A stretch of DNA of 64,000 nucleotides, taken from the NCBI RefSeq assembly GCF_002104765.1, contig NZ_NCXM01000012.1, forward strand, positions 107,207 through 171,206, written 5' to 3'. This stretch comes from Mycolicibacterium vulneris (lineage in GTDB: Bacteria; Actinomycetota; Actinomycetes; Mycobacteriales; Mycobacteriaceae). The translations under genes were made by a program, and so were the position numbers. Under the pieces are notes generated by a model. That model did not search any database, was not told the origin of the DNA, and saw nothing but the letters and a program-made list of their open reading frames with translations. Each line of letters begins with the position of its first letter. Position 1 is the first letter of the stretch. This document shows positions 24,686 to 34,558 of the stretch, piece after piece.

Positions 24686-25912
24686 GTGGAACTGCTTCGC
24701 GGTGCCTTGAGAACGTACGCCTGGGGTTCGCGTACTGCGATCGCCGAATTCACCGAGCGTCCGGTGCCGGCGGCGCATCCCGAGGCCGAGCTCTGGTTCG
24801 GGGCGCACCCCGGCGATCCGGCGTGGCTGGAGACGGACAACGGCGAAATCTCGTTGCTCGAGGCGTTGGGTGACGACCCGGAGGGACAGCTCGGGCGGGT
24901 GTCGCGGGCGCGGTTCGGCGACGTGCTGCCGTTCCTGGTGAAGGTGCTGGCCGCCGACGAGCCGCTGTCCCTGCAGGCCCACCCGAGCGCCGCGCAGGCG
25001 GCCGAGGGGTACATGCGGGAGGAGCGGGTCGGCATCCCGCTGAACTCGCCGGTGCGCAACTACCGCGACATGTCGCACAAGCCCGAGCTGCTGGTCGCGC
25101 TGCACCCGTTCGAGGCGCTGGCCGGATTCCGGCAGGCCTCGCGCACCGTCGAGCTGCTGCGGGCCCTGGCCGTCTCCGACCTCGACCCCTACATCGATCT
25201 GCTGAACGACCAGTCCGACGCCGACGGTCTGCGCGCGCTGTTCACCACCTGGATCACCGCCCCGCAGCCCGACATCGACGTGCTGGTGACCGCCGTGCTG
25301 GACGGCGCCATCGCCTACCTCAGTTCGGGCGCGACCGAATTCGCCGCCGAGGCCAAGACGGTGCTCGAGCTCGGCGAACGCTATCCCGGTGACGCGGGCG
25401 TCCTGGCGGCACTGCTGCTGAACCGCGTCGGCCTGGCGCCCGGCGAGGCCATCTTCGTCTCCGCCGGAAACCTGCACACCTACCTGCGGGGCTTCGCGGT
25501 GGAGGTGATGGCCAACTCCGACAACGTCTTGCGTGGTGGCCTGACCCCCAAGCACGTCGACGTGCCCGAGCTGTTGCGGGTGCTGGACTTCGCGCCCACC
25601 ACCGAGGAGCAGCTACGGCCGCGCATCCGCCGCGAGGGCTTAGGACTGATCTATGAGACCCCGGCCGACGAGTTCGCCGTCGCGCTGCTGGAGCTCGACG
25701 ACGAGTACGTCGGCCACGAGGTGGACGCGACGTGCAGCCACGAGGGTCCGCAGATCCTGTTGTGCAGCCAGGGTTCCACGACGGTGTACGGCAAGTCCGG
25801 TTCGCTGACGCTGAAGCGGGGGACGGCCGCCTGGGTGGCCGCCGACGACACCCCGATCCGGCTGGTCGCGCACGAACCCACCAAGCTGTTCAGGGCGACT
25901 GTTGGGCTGTGA
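24686..25912 (+). CDS. manA: Mannose-6-phosphate isomerase ManA (class I)
   Basis: 408 aa, converts fructose-6-phosphate to mannose-6-phosphate. Zinc-site motifs are visible: LSLQAHPSAAQAAEGY, YRDMSHKPELLVAL and GNLHTYLRGFAVEVMANSDN (the conserved catalytic block). The GTG at 24686 follows the preceding stop by 8 bp. It completes the operon pmmA-(SIS-like)-manA; with manC at 14.5 kb the whole route from fructose-6-phosphate to GDP-mannose is in this window. Confidence 0.94.
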   Translation: MELLRGALRTYAWGSRTAIAEFTERPVPAAHPEAELWFGAHPGDPAWLETDNGEISLLEALGDDPEGQLGRVSRARFGDVLPFLVKVLAADEPLSLQAHPSAAQAAEGYMREERVGIPLNSPVRNYRDMSHKPELLVALHPFEALAGFRQASRTVELLRALAVSDLDPYIDLLNDQSDADGLRALFTTWITAPQPDIDVLVTAVLDGAIAYLSSGATEFAAEAKTVLELGERYPGDAGVLAALLLNRVGLAPGEAIFVSAGNLHTYLRGFAVEVMANSDNVLRGGLTPKHVDVPELLRVLDFAPTTEEQLRPRIRREGLGLIYETPADEFAVALLELDDEYVGHEVDATCSHEGPQILLCSQGSTTVYGKSGSLTLKRGTAAWVAADDTPIRLVAHEPTKLFRATVGL

Positions 25913-25913
25913 G

Positions 25914-27419
25914 CTAGGCCTGGCGGTGACGACCCGCTTCGCCCGGCTCGTGCCGAGTGCGGCGACCCGCAGCGCCCGGCTTCGCCGCGCTTGCGATCGC
26001 CGCGGCCGGGCTTGCGATCGCCACGGCCCGCCGCCGTTTGGCGGCGTCGCGCCGTTCGCTCAGCCATAGCCGCAGGTTGTGCGCCATCGCTCGGCCGATG
26101 ATCCGCGGCGGCGGAACCATGTAGAGGCTGTCGAGCAGCGAGAACCGTCGCAGGAACCATTCCGCCAGAACGGGCTCGGTCTCCGCGGCGCCCAGGAATT
26201 GATCGAACAGTGCCCCCGACGGCCGCCACCACCAGGGGATCGGCCCCTTGGTGCCGGCACGGTGAAACGTGACGTCGCCGATCGCGTTCATCATCCACAC
26301 CGGGAAGGTGCTCTTGGCGGTGGCCCGATTCAGCTCCGCGGCAACCCGATCGTCGGGGAACTGCAGCGCGCGGCGCAGGTGCCCGGCCTGTAGCGAGGTC
26401 ATCGTCATGCCCTGGCCGTAGGTGGGATTGAAGCTGGCCACCGCGTCGCCGAAGGCGATGATGCCGGCCGGCAGGCGCTCCAGCTTGTCGTAGCGCCGCC
26501 ACTTGCTCGCCGGGAAGGCGTGAAACGCCGGTTCGCCCAACGGCTGGGCCCGCGACAGCGCCGCGTGGAAGTGGGCCGGCAGCATGTGCCGGGCCAGCTC
26601 CAGCATCTCCGGAAAGGTCCTCGGCGGTTTGGCGTTTGCCACGCCGAACGTGGTCAACACCCAGGTGCCGTCCTCGTAGCACAGCATGCCCAGCCCCAGC
26701 GACTGGTCGTGCGAGGCCCCGGCGACCACCACCTTCTCCGCGACCAGCCCGTCGGGGATGGCGAACCGCTGGGTGGCGTAATGGATGCCGATGTCCAGGG
26801 CTTGTTCGACCGGGCGCTCGAATCCCCAATCCGTCAGCCACGCCGGCAGCCGCGTCCCGCGGCCGGCCGCGTCGACGACGAGGTCCGCAGCGACGAACTC
26901 CGGGTCGTCGCCGTCGGGGCCGTCGGAATCCAGCAGCACGCCGGTCACCCGTTGCCGCTCGCGGTCGAACCGCGGCTCGGCCACCGAGCGGCGCGCCACG
27001 CTGACGTTGTCGAGGTCGCGAACCCGTTTGCGCAACTGCCATTCCAGCTGCGGGCGGCTGGGCACATAGGCGGTGAACTCGTCGCGCAGGGTCTGCCCGG
27101 TGCCCAGCACGTGGCCCGCGGCGCCCAGGTGGATGCAGTCGGGCCGATTCTGGAGTTTGAGCACGCCGGCGGCCACCATGTCGTCCAGCAGGCCGGGGAA
27201 AAGGTCCTCGAATTCGATGGCGCCGCGGGCCATCAGCATGTGCAGGTGCCGATCCTGGGGCACCGTCGCCCGGTTGGCCGGTTTGGCCGGTAACTCGTCG
27301 CGCTCGTACACCGTCACCCGCGAATACGAATCCGAAAGCACCCGCGCGGCGCAAAGACCAGCGATGCTCCCGCCGATGACCACGGCATGGTCCCTGGCCG
27401 TTGCTGTGCTATCCGGCAT
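25914..27419 (-). CDS. FAD-dependent oxidoreductase (Rv3254-type, geranylgeranyl-reductase-like)
   Basis: 501 aa. The N-terminal Rossmann motif is VVIGGSIAGLCAARVL, with YERDELP after it, and the second FAD motif is IIAFGDAVASFNPTYGQGM. The group-A flavoprotein family includes halogenases, monooxygenases and prenyl reductases; the substrate is unknown. ATG 27419 is chosen; upstream sequence in frame is the promoter of the divergent permease. The last 25 or so residues (AIASPAAAIASAAKPGAAG and on) are encoded by copies of the dispersed 41-bp repeat, so the true domain ends near LSERRDAAKRRR. Confidence 0.83.
   Translation of the reverse strand: MPDSTATARDHAVVIGGSIAGLCAARVLSDSYSRVTVYERDELPAKPANRATVPQDRHLHMLMARGAIEFEDLFPGLLDDMVAAGVLKLQNRPDCIHLGAAGHVLGTGQTLRDEFTAYVPSRPQLEWQLRKRVRDLDNVSVARRSVAEPRFDRERQRVTGVLLDSDGPDGDDPEFVAADLVVDAAGRGTRLPAWLTDWGFERPVEQALDIGIHYATQRFAIPDGLVAEKVVVAGASHDQSLGLGMLCYEDGTWVLTTFGVANAKPPRTFPEMLELARHMLPAHFHAALSRAQPLGEPAFHAFPASKWRRYDKLERLPAGIIAFGDAVASFNPTYGQGMTMTSLQAGHLRRALQFPDDRVAAELNRATAKSTFPVWMMNAIGDVTFHRAGTKGPIPWWWRPSGALFDQFLGAAETEPVLAEWFLRRFSLLDSLYMVPPPRIIGRAMAHNLRLWLSERRDAAKRRRAVAIASPAAAIASAAKPGAAGRRTRHEPGEAGRHRQA
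25961..26001 (+). repeat. 41-bp dispersed palindromic repeat, copy 2
   Basis: Begins GGCGACCCGCAGCGCCCGG and ends GCGATCGCC, exactly 41 bp, like the copies at 22013-22053, 37991-38031 (inverted) and 39714-39754. A further degenerate copy precedes it (about 25928-25957) and part of its end is repeated at 26010-26022. It lies inside the 3' end of the oxidoreductase gene. Confidence 0.75.
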
Positions 27420-27477
27420 TCGCGGAGAGTACCCAGTACTGTGACGGACCAATGGTGCGTTGGGAAAGGGCGAATGC

Positions 27478-28995
27478 ATGGCCAATCGATGGCGGACCAA
27501 GTCGATCGAGCAATCAATCGCCGATACCGACGAGCCGGACACCAAGCTGCGCAAGGACCTGACCTGGCGGGACCTGGTCGTGTTCGGCGTCGCGGTGGTG
27601 ATCGGCGCCGGTATCTTCACCGTCACCGCGTCGACGACGGGCGACATCACCGGCCCGGCGATCTGGGTGTCGTTCGTGATCGCGGCGGGCACCTGCGCGC
27701 TGGCCGCGCTGTGCTACGCCGAGTTCGCCTCGATGCTGCCGGTGGCCGGTAGCGCCTACACGTTCTCCTACGCCACCTTCGGGGAGTTCCTGGCCTGGAT
27801 CATCGGCTGGAACCTACTGCTGGAGTTGGCGATCGGTGCGGCCGTGGTGGCCAAGGGCTGGTCGAGCTACCTGGGCACGGTGTTCGGATTCGCCGGCGGC
27901 ACGGCCAAATTCGGCTCCGCCCAGGTGGACTGGGGGGCGTTGGTGATCGTCGGGGGCGTGGCGACCCTGATCGCGCTGGGCACCAAGTTGTCGTCCAGGT
28001 TCTCCGCGGTGGTCACCGCGATCAAGGTGTCGGTCGTGCTGTTCGTGGTGGTGGTCGGCGCCTTCTACATCAAGCGCGCCAACTACTCGCCGTTCATCCC
28101 CAAAGCGGAAGCCGGTAGCCAGGCCAAGGGCATCGACCAGTCCGTCCTGTCGTTGCTGACCGGCGCGCACAGCAGCCACTACGGCTGGTACGGCGTGCTG
28201 GCCGGGGCGTCCATCGTGTTCTTCGCGTTCATCGGGTTCGACATCGTTGCCACCATGGCCGAGGAGACCAAGAATCCGCAGCGCGACGTGCCGCGGGGAA
28301 TCCTGGCGTCACTGGGCATCGTCACCCTCCTCTACGTCGCCGTCGCCATCGTGCTGTCCGGGATGGTCTCCTACACAGAACTCAAGACCGTCCAGGGCCG
28401 CGGACAGGCGAACCTGGCCACGGCCTTCACCGCGAACGGCATCCATTGGGCGAGCAAGATCATCTCCATCGGGGCGCTGGCGGGACTGACCACCGTGGTG
28501 ATGGTGCTGATGCTCGGCCAGTGCCGGGTCCTGTTCGCCATGGCGCGCGACGGGCTGTTGCCGCGCTCGCTGGCCAAGACGGGCTCCCACGGGACTCCGG
28601 TGCGGATCACCGTGCTGGTCGCCGTGGTGGTTGCGGTGACGGCATCGGTGTTTCCCATCACGAAGCTCGAGGAGATGGTGAACGTCGGAACCCTGTTCGC
28701 CTTCGTCCTGGTCTCGGCCGGAGTGATCGTCCTGCGCCGGACCCGGCCGGACCTGGAGCGCGGGTTCAAGGCGCCGTGGGTGCCGCTGCTGCCGATCGCC
28801 TCGATCGCCGCGTGTCTGTGGCTGATGCTCAACCTCACCGCGCTCACCTGGGTCCGGTTTGGGGTGTGGCTGGTGGTCGGCACGGCGATCTACGCCGGCT
28901 ACGGCTACTGGCACTCGGTGCAGGGCCGGCGGGGGGAGGGGGAGACCGAGTACGGCGACGCTCTCGAGGCCGACCCGCGCAGCCCGGTGCCCTAA
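27478..28995 (+). CDS. APC-superfamily cationic amino-acid permease (Rv3253c-type)
   Basis: 505 aa with about 12 membrane helices. The first helix region has VVFGVAVVIGAGIFTVTAST, the backbone-binding GAGIF motif of the APC superfamily, and FFAFIGFDIVATMAEETKNP matches the sixth helix and loop of the CAT subfamily. ATG 27478 follows GAAAGGG at 27464-27470; an earlier TTG in frame is rejected. It is divergent from the flavoprotein (58 bp between starts). Confidence 0.87.
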   Translation: MANRWRTKSIEQSIADTDEPDTKLRKDLTWRDLVVFGVAVVIGAGIFTVTASTTGDITGPAIWVSFVIAAGTCALAALCYAEFASMLPVAGSAYTFSYATFGEFLAWIIGWNLLLELAIGAAVVAKGWSSYLGTVFGFAGGTAKFGSAQVDWGALVIVGGVATLIALGTKLSSRFSAVVTAIKVSVVLFVVVVGAFYIKRANYSPFIPKAEAGSQAKGIDQSVLSLLTGAHSSHYGWYGVLAGASIVFFAFIGFDIVATMAEETKNPQRDVPRGILASLGIVTLLYVAVAIVLSGMVSYTELKTVQGRGQANLATAFTANGIHWASKIISIGALAGLTTVVMVLMLGQCRVLFAMARDGLLPRSLAKTGSHGTPVRITVLVAVVVAVTASVFPITKLEEMVNVGTLFAFVLVSAGVIVLRRTRPDLERGFKAPWVPLLPIASIAACLWLMLNLTALTWVRFGVWLVVGTAIYAGYGYWHSVQGRRGEGETEYGDALEADPRSPVP

Positions 28996-29018
28996 CAACC
29001 GGCTTTACAAACTAGCGA

Positions 29019-29055
29019 CTTTTGTCTAGACAGAAGACGCAAACCTCGGTATTGT
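29019..29055 (+). promoter_or_regulatory. alkB promoter with an 18-bp palindromic operator
   Basis: CTTTTGTCTAGACAGAAG at 29019-29036 is a palindrome with eight of nine base pairs and a perfect TGTCTAGACA core. It covers TAGACA (29027-29032), which with a 17-bp spacer and TATTGT (29050-29055) forms a promoter. The likely owner is the TetR regulator encoded at the end of the same operon; that is inference. Confidence 0.65.
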
Positions 29056-29095
29056 CCAACCTCGACGTGGTGTGACTCACAAGGAGGTTTGGCAT

Positions 29096-30346
29096 ATGAC
29101 CACATTCGAACCGCAACTGAGCCGGGAATCCGAGCCGCTCGCCTGGCGGGATAAGAAGCGTCGCCTATGGCTGATGGGGCTGATCGCCCCGACGGCGTTG
29201 TTCGTGATGCTGCCGCTGATGTGGGGGCTGAACCGGCTGGGCTGGCACGCCGCGGCGCAGGTGCCGCTGTGGATCGGGCCTATCCTGCTCTGGGTCCTGC
29301 TGCCGATCCTCGACCTGCGTTTCGGGCCCGACGGGCAGAACCCGCCCGACGAGGTCATGGAGCGGCTGGAGAACGACAGGTACTACCGCTACTGCACCTA
29401 CATCTACATCCCGTTTCAGTACCTCAGCGTCGCCTTCGGCGCCTACCTGTTCACCGCCTCGAACCTGAGCTGGCTCGGCTTTGACGGCGCGCTCAGCTGG
29501 GCGGGAAAGCTCGGGCTGGCGCTGTCGGTCGGCGTGCTCGGCGGGGTCGGCATCAACACAGCCCACGAGATGGGCCACAAGAAGGACTCGCTGGAGCGCT
29601 GGTTGTCCAAGATCACCCTGGCGCAGACCTGCTACGGGCACTTCTACATCGAGCACAACCGCGGCCACCACGTGCGGGTCGCCACCCCGGAAGACCCCGC
29701 GTCGGCGCGCTTCGGCGAGACCTTCTGGGAGTTCTTGCCGCGCAGCGTGTTCGGCAGCCTGCGCTCGTCGCTGCGGCTGGAGGCGCAACGGATCCGCCGG
29801 CAGGGCGCCAGCCCGTGGCACCCCAAGACGTACGCGTCCAACGACGTCCTCAACGCCTGGCTGATGTCGGTGGTGCTGTGGGGGGCGCTGATCGCGATCT
29901 TCGGCCCTGCGCTGATCCCCTTCGTGATCATCCAGGCGGTCTTCGGCTTCAGCCTGCTGGAATCGGTCAACTACCTGGAGCACTACGGCCTGCTGCGGCA
30001 GAAGAATTCGAGCGGCCGCTACGAGCGCTGCACCCCGGTGCACAGCTGGAACTCCGACCACGTGGTGACCAACCTGTTCCTCTACCACCTGCAGCGGCAC
30101 AGCGACCACCACGCCAACCCGACCCGTCGCTACCAGACGCTGCGCAGCATGGAGGGCGCGCCCAACCTGCCGAGCGGCTACGCCTCGATGATCTCGCTCA
30201 CCTACTTCCCGCCGCTGTGGCGCAAGGTGATGGATCACCGGGTGCTGGCGCACTACGACGGCGACATCACCCGGGTCAATGTGCAACCCAGGCTGCGCGA
30301 GAAGCTGCTGGCGCGCTACGGGGCCCCACAGGTCGGTGCGGCATGA
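29096..30346 (+). CDS. alkB: Alkane 1-monooxygenase AlkB
   Basis: 416 aa integral membrane di-iron hydroxylase that oxidises medium-chain n-alkanes at the terminal carbon. Its His boxes are visible: [18 protein letters not shown], the LEHYGL region, and [11 protein letters not shown], between hydrophobic segments. ATG 29096 has AAGGAGG at 29081-29087. The stop overlaps the rubA start (ATGA). The electron route would be reductase, rubredoxin RubA or RubB, AlkB. Confidence 0.94.
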   Translation: MTTFEPQLSRESEPLAWRDKKRRLWLMGLIAPTALFVMLPLMWGLNRLGWHAAAQVPLWIGPILLWVLLPILDLRFGPDGQNPPDEVMERLENDRYYRYCTYIYIPFQYLSVAFGAYLFTASNLSWLGFDGALSWAGKLGLALSVGVLGGVGINTAHEMGHKKDSLERWLSKITLAQTCYGHFYIEHNRGHHVRVATPEDPASARFGETFWEFLPRSVFGSLRSSLRLEAQRIRRQGASPWHPKTYASNDVLNAWLMSVVLWGALIAIFGPALIPFVIIQAVFGFSLLESVNYLEHYGLLRQKNSSGRYERCTPVHSWNSDHVVTNLFLYHLQRHSDHHANPTRRYQTLRSMEGAPNLPSGYASMISLTYFPPLWRKVMDHRVLAHYDGDITRVNVQPRLREKLLARYGAPQVGAA

Positions 30347-30516
30347 GCGCGTATCGCTGCCCCGGCTGCGAGTACACCTACGACGAAGCGAAAGGCGCAC
30401 CGCGGGAAGGGTTTCCCGCGGGCACGCCCTTCGCCGACATCCCCGAAGACTGGTGCTGCCCCGATTGCGCGGTGCTCGAGAAGGCCGATTTCGAAACGAT
30501 AGGAGTGCACCGATGA
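30343..30516 (+). CDS. rubA: Rubredoxin RubA
   Basis: 57 aa, one Fe(SCys)4 centre with Cys pairs CPGC (C6, C9) and CPDC (C39, C42). The extra Cys in WCCPDC is unusual for the family but adjoins the ligand pair. ATG 30343 overlaps the alkB stop and the gene end overlaps rubB in the same way (both ATGA), so the three are translationally coupled. It carries electrons to AlkB. Confidence 0.93.
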   Translation: MSAYRCPGCEYTYDEAKGAPREGFPAGTPFADIPEDWCCPDCAVLEKADFETIGVHR

Positions 30517-30698
30517 GCGACGACTTCAAGCTCTTCATCTGCGTGCAGTGCGGATTCGAATACGACGAGGCCAAGGGCTGGCCGGAAGACGGCATCGCCC
30601 CGGGCACCCGGTGGGACGACATCCCCGAGGACTGGAGCTGCCCGGATTGCGGTGCGGCCAAGACCGACTTCGAGATGGTCGAGATCGCCCGTTCGTGA
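30513..30698 (+). CDS. rubB: Rubredoxin RubB
   Basis: 61 aa second rubredoxin with CVQC (C10, C13) and CPDC (C43, C46) and the usual [18 protein letters not shown] segment. AlkB systems of actinobacteria often have two rubredoxins, of which the AlkG2-like one, with the PEDGIAPGT turn seen here, is the effective donor. Ends at the MIRU-like element that leads into the tetR gene. Confidence 0.93.
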   Translation: MSDDFKLFICVQCGFEYDEAKGWPEDGIAPGTRWDDIPEDWSCPDCGAAKTDFEMVEIARS

Positions 30699-30741
30699 CC
30701 TCCGGCGACGATGCAGAGCGTAGCGGTGAGGAGCGGCGCCA
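30699..30741 (+). repeat. MIRU-like element between rubB and tetR
   Basis: Follows the rubB TGA directly and contains GGCGACGATGCAGAGCGTAG and GGTGAGGAGCGGCGCC, then the ATG of tetR. It matches the fbiA/fbiB element base for base over its core. It supplies the ribosome binding site for the regulator. Confidence 0.75.
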
Positions 30742-31428
30742 ATGATGGTCGCCAACGCCGCGGAACAGACCGCCATGCGGGAAAAAACCGAATCCGGGGC
30801 CCGAGCCGCTATTGTCGCGCCTGTGAAGCGGATGCCCTACGCCGAGGCGTCGCGTGCCCTGCTGCGCGACTCGGTGCTGGACGCGATGCGGGATCTGCTG
30901 CTGACCCGGGACTGGTCGGCCATCACCCTGTCGGACGTGGCCCGCGCCGCGGGCATCAGCCGGCAGACGATCTACAACGAGTTCGGTTCCCGGCAGGGCC
31001 TGGCGCAGGGATACGGCCTGCGCCTGGCCGACCGGCTGGTCGACGCCGTCAACGCCGCGCTGGAGGCCAACGTCGGCAACATCTTTCAAGCGTTCCTGCA
31101 GGGCTTCCGCGACCTGTTCACCGAGTTGTCGGCGGATCCGCTGGTGATCTCGCTGCTCACCGGCGTGGCCAAGCCGGACCTGCTGCAGATCATCACCACC
31201 GACAGCGCCCCGATCATCAACCGCGCCTCCGAACGGCTGACCACGGCGCTGACCCAGAGCTGGGTGGCCACCAGTGACGAGGACGCCGGGGTGCTGGCGC
31301 GGGCCATCGTGCGGCTGGCGCTGAGCTACGTGTCGATGCCGCCGGAGGCGGATCACGACGTGGCGGCCGATCTGGCCCGGTTGATGACGCCGTTCGCCGA
31401 GCGTCACGGCGTCATCAACGTTCCCTGA
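30742..31428 (+). CDS. TetR-family regulator of the alkane operon (Rv3249c-type)
   Basis: 228 aa. The N-terminal DNA-binding helix-turn-helix is ITLSDVARAAGISRQTIYNE, preceded by a basic extension. The C-terminal ligand domain is all alpha. It is the last gene of alkB-rubA-rubB-tetR, hence probably autoregulatory through the 29019-29036 palindrome, with an alkane-derived or fatty ligand. ATG 30742 is next to a second ATG at 30745; both are served by GGAG in the MIRU-like element. Confidence 0.88.
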   Translation: MMVANAAEQTAMREKTESGARAAIVAPVKRMPYAEASRALLRDSVLDAMRDLLLTRDWSAITLSDVARAAGISRQTIYNEFGSRQGLAQGYGLRLADRLVDAVNAALEANVGNIFQAFLQGFRDLFTELSADPLVISLLTGVAKPDLLQIITTDSAPIINRASERLTTALTQSWVATSDEDAGVLARAIVRLALSYVSMPPEADHDVAADLARLMTPFAERHGVINVP

Positions 31429-31526
31429 CCCGCGAGGCGCGGCCACCCGCGACTACAGTGGCGCAAGAACGTACCTAAGCTAATTACCGCTTGGATCCGA
31501 GCGAGCCGAAAAAGGAAGAACACGTT

Positions 31527-32999
<1,473 letters not shown>

Positions 33000-33008
33000 G
33001 CCGCCCGA

Positions 33009-33042
33009 CCGCCGAGTGTCGCGCCAGCGTGGCACTCGGCGG
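33009..33042. terminator. Hairpin after sahH
   Basis: CCGCCGAGTG (33009-33018) pairs perfectly with CACTCGGCGG (33033-33042) around a 14-base loop. There is no T-run, as usual in mycobacteria. A related hairpin with the same CCGAG/CTCGG arms follows secA1 at 42687-42716. Confidence 0.55.
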
Positions 33043-33057
33043 CGATAGGCTCGCGCC

Positions 33058-33714
33058 GTGCTGATCGCGATCGAAGGCATTGACGGCGCCGGCAAGCGGA
33101 CGCTGACGGACAAGCTCCGCAACCTTTTTCATGCGGACGGCAAGTCGGTGGCCATGCTGGCCTTCCCGCGCTACGGGCGATCGGTGACCGCCGACATCGC
33201 CGCCGAGGCCCTGCACGGCGAGCACGGCGACCTCGCGTCGTCGGTATATGCGATGGCGACGCTCTTCGCGCTGGACCGTGCCGGTGCGGTCGACGAAATC
33301 GATGCGCTGCGCCGCGAGCACGACTTGGTGATCATGGATCGCTACGTCGCCTCCAACGCGGCCTACACCGCCGCACGTCTGCACCAGGACGCGTCCGGGC
33401 CGGCCGTGGAGTGGATACGCGCACTGGAGTACCGGCGGCTCGGGCTGCCGGCGCCCGACTGGCAGGTGCTGCTCGCGGTGACGGCCGAGCTGGCCGGGCA
33501 GCGTGCCCGCAGCCGGGCCGAGGCCGATCCGGGCCGTGTGCGCGACAGCTACGAACGCGACGACGGGCTGCAGCAACGCACCGCCGCGGTCTACGCCGAA
33601 CTGGCCGCCGCGGGCTGGGGTGGTCCCTGGCTGAGCGTCGACGCGGACGTCGATCCGGGGCGACTGGCCGCCATGTTGACCGGCGCCGAGGGCGCTGCGG
33701 CAGCGCGGGACTGA
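33058..33714 (+). CDS. tmk: Thymidylate kinase
   Basis: 218 aa, phosphorylates dTMP to dTDP. P-loop GIDGAGKRTL, DRYVASNAAY with the DR(Y) motif, and the lid region RARSRAEADPGRVRD are visible. It follows the Mtb enzyme closely and has a short C-terminal extension. The start is GTG 33058; TAGGCT at 33046-33051 plus six bases makes a leaderless promoter likely. Next is mtrA, 111 bp on. Confidence 0.94.
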   Translation: MLIAIEGIDGAGKRTLTDKLRNLFHADGKSVAMLAFPRYGRSVTADIAAEALHGEHGDLASSVYAMATLFALDRAGAVDEIDALRREHDLVIMDRYVASNAAYTAARLHQDASGPAVEWIRALEYRRLGLPAPDWQVLLAVTAELAGQRARSRAEADPGRVRDSYERDDGLQQRTAAVYAELAAAGWGGPWLSVDADVDPGRLAAMLTGAEGAAAARD

Positions 33715-33825
33715 TGCGCCGGGGCGGCCGAATCAGGCAATTTAACGGAATTTGCATCCAAAATTGGCCATCGGGCCAAGAAACGCCCGTGTGGCGCCCC
33801 AATTTTGTCCCGATCTGGTGACACC

Positions 33826-34512
33826 ATGGACTCCATGAGGCAAAGGATTCTCGTCGTCGATGACGACGCTTCGCTCGCCGAGATGTTGACCATTGTGTTG
33901 CGGGGTGAGGGTTTCGACACGGCGGTCATCGGTGACGGCACCCAGGCCCTGACTGCGGTGCGCGAGCTGCGCCCCGATCTGGTGTTGTTGGACCTGATGC
34001 TGCCCGGCATGAACGGCATCGATGTGTGCCGGGTGTTGCGCGCCGACTCCGGCGTGCCGATCGTGATGCTGACCGCCAAGACCGACACCGTCGACGTGGT
34101 CCTGGGCCTCGAGTCGGGTGCCGACGACTACATCATGAAGCCGTTCAAGCCGAAAGAGCTGGTGGCCCGGGTGCGGGCGCGGCTGCGGCGCAACGACGAC
34201 GAGCCCGCCGAGATGCTGTCGATCGCCGACGTCGAGATCGACGTGCCGGCGCACAAGGTCACGCGCAACGGCGAGCAGATCTCTCTGACACCGCTGGAAT
34301 TCGACTTGCTGGTGGCGTTGGCGCGTAAACCGCGGCAGGTGTTTACTCGTGATGTGCTGCTCGAACAGGTGTGGGGCTATCGTCACCCGGCGGATACCCG
34401 CCTGGTGAACGTGCACGTCCAGCGTCTGCGCGCCAAGGTTGAGAAAGACCCTGAAAACCCGACCGTAGTGTTGACCGTTCGAGGAGTGGGTTACAAGGCC
34501 GGACCTCCGTGA
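33826..34512 (+). CDS. mtrA: Response regulator MtrA
   Basis: 228 aa OmpR-type regulator, virtually identical to the Mtb protein. Receiver domain with acidic pocket VVDDD, phospho-acceptor in VLLDLMLPGMNG and Lys in MKPFKPKE; C-terminal winged helix with the DNA-binding TRLVNVHVQRLRAKVEKDP. Essential in Mtb; controls replication-linked and cell-wall genes. ATG 33826 (MDSMRQR) matches the family start. Followed by a MIRU-like element and mtrB. Confidence 0.97.
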   Translation: MDSMRQRILVVDDDASLAEMLTIVLRGEGFDTAVIGDGTQALTAVRELRPDLVLLDLMLPGMNGIDVCRVLRADSGVPIVMLTAKTDTVDVVLGLESGADDYIMKPFKPKELVARVRARLRRNDDEPAEMLSIADVEIDVPAHKVTRNGEQISLTPLEFDLLVALARKPRQVFTRDVLLEQVWGYRHPADTRLVNVHVQRLRAKVEKDPENPTVVLTVRGVGYKAGPP

Positions 34513-34558
34513 CCGGCGGCGACGTTGTAGAGCGTCGCGTTAGGGAGGAGCGCCGGCA
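34513..34558 (+). repeat. MIRU-like element between mtrA and mtrB (diverged)
   Basis: Starts right after the mtrA TGA with CCGGCGGCGACGTTGTAGAG and ends GGAGGAGCGCCGGCA before the mtrB GTG. It has the same layout as the elements at 19100-19148 and 30699-30741 but with several substitutions, so it is older or of a different subtype. Confidence 0.6.

Noticed and set aside
31429..31526. Possible SAH riboswitch before sahH
   Set aside because: Only 98 bp, with no pseudoknot or conserved SAH-binding core that I could find.
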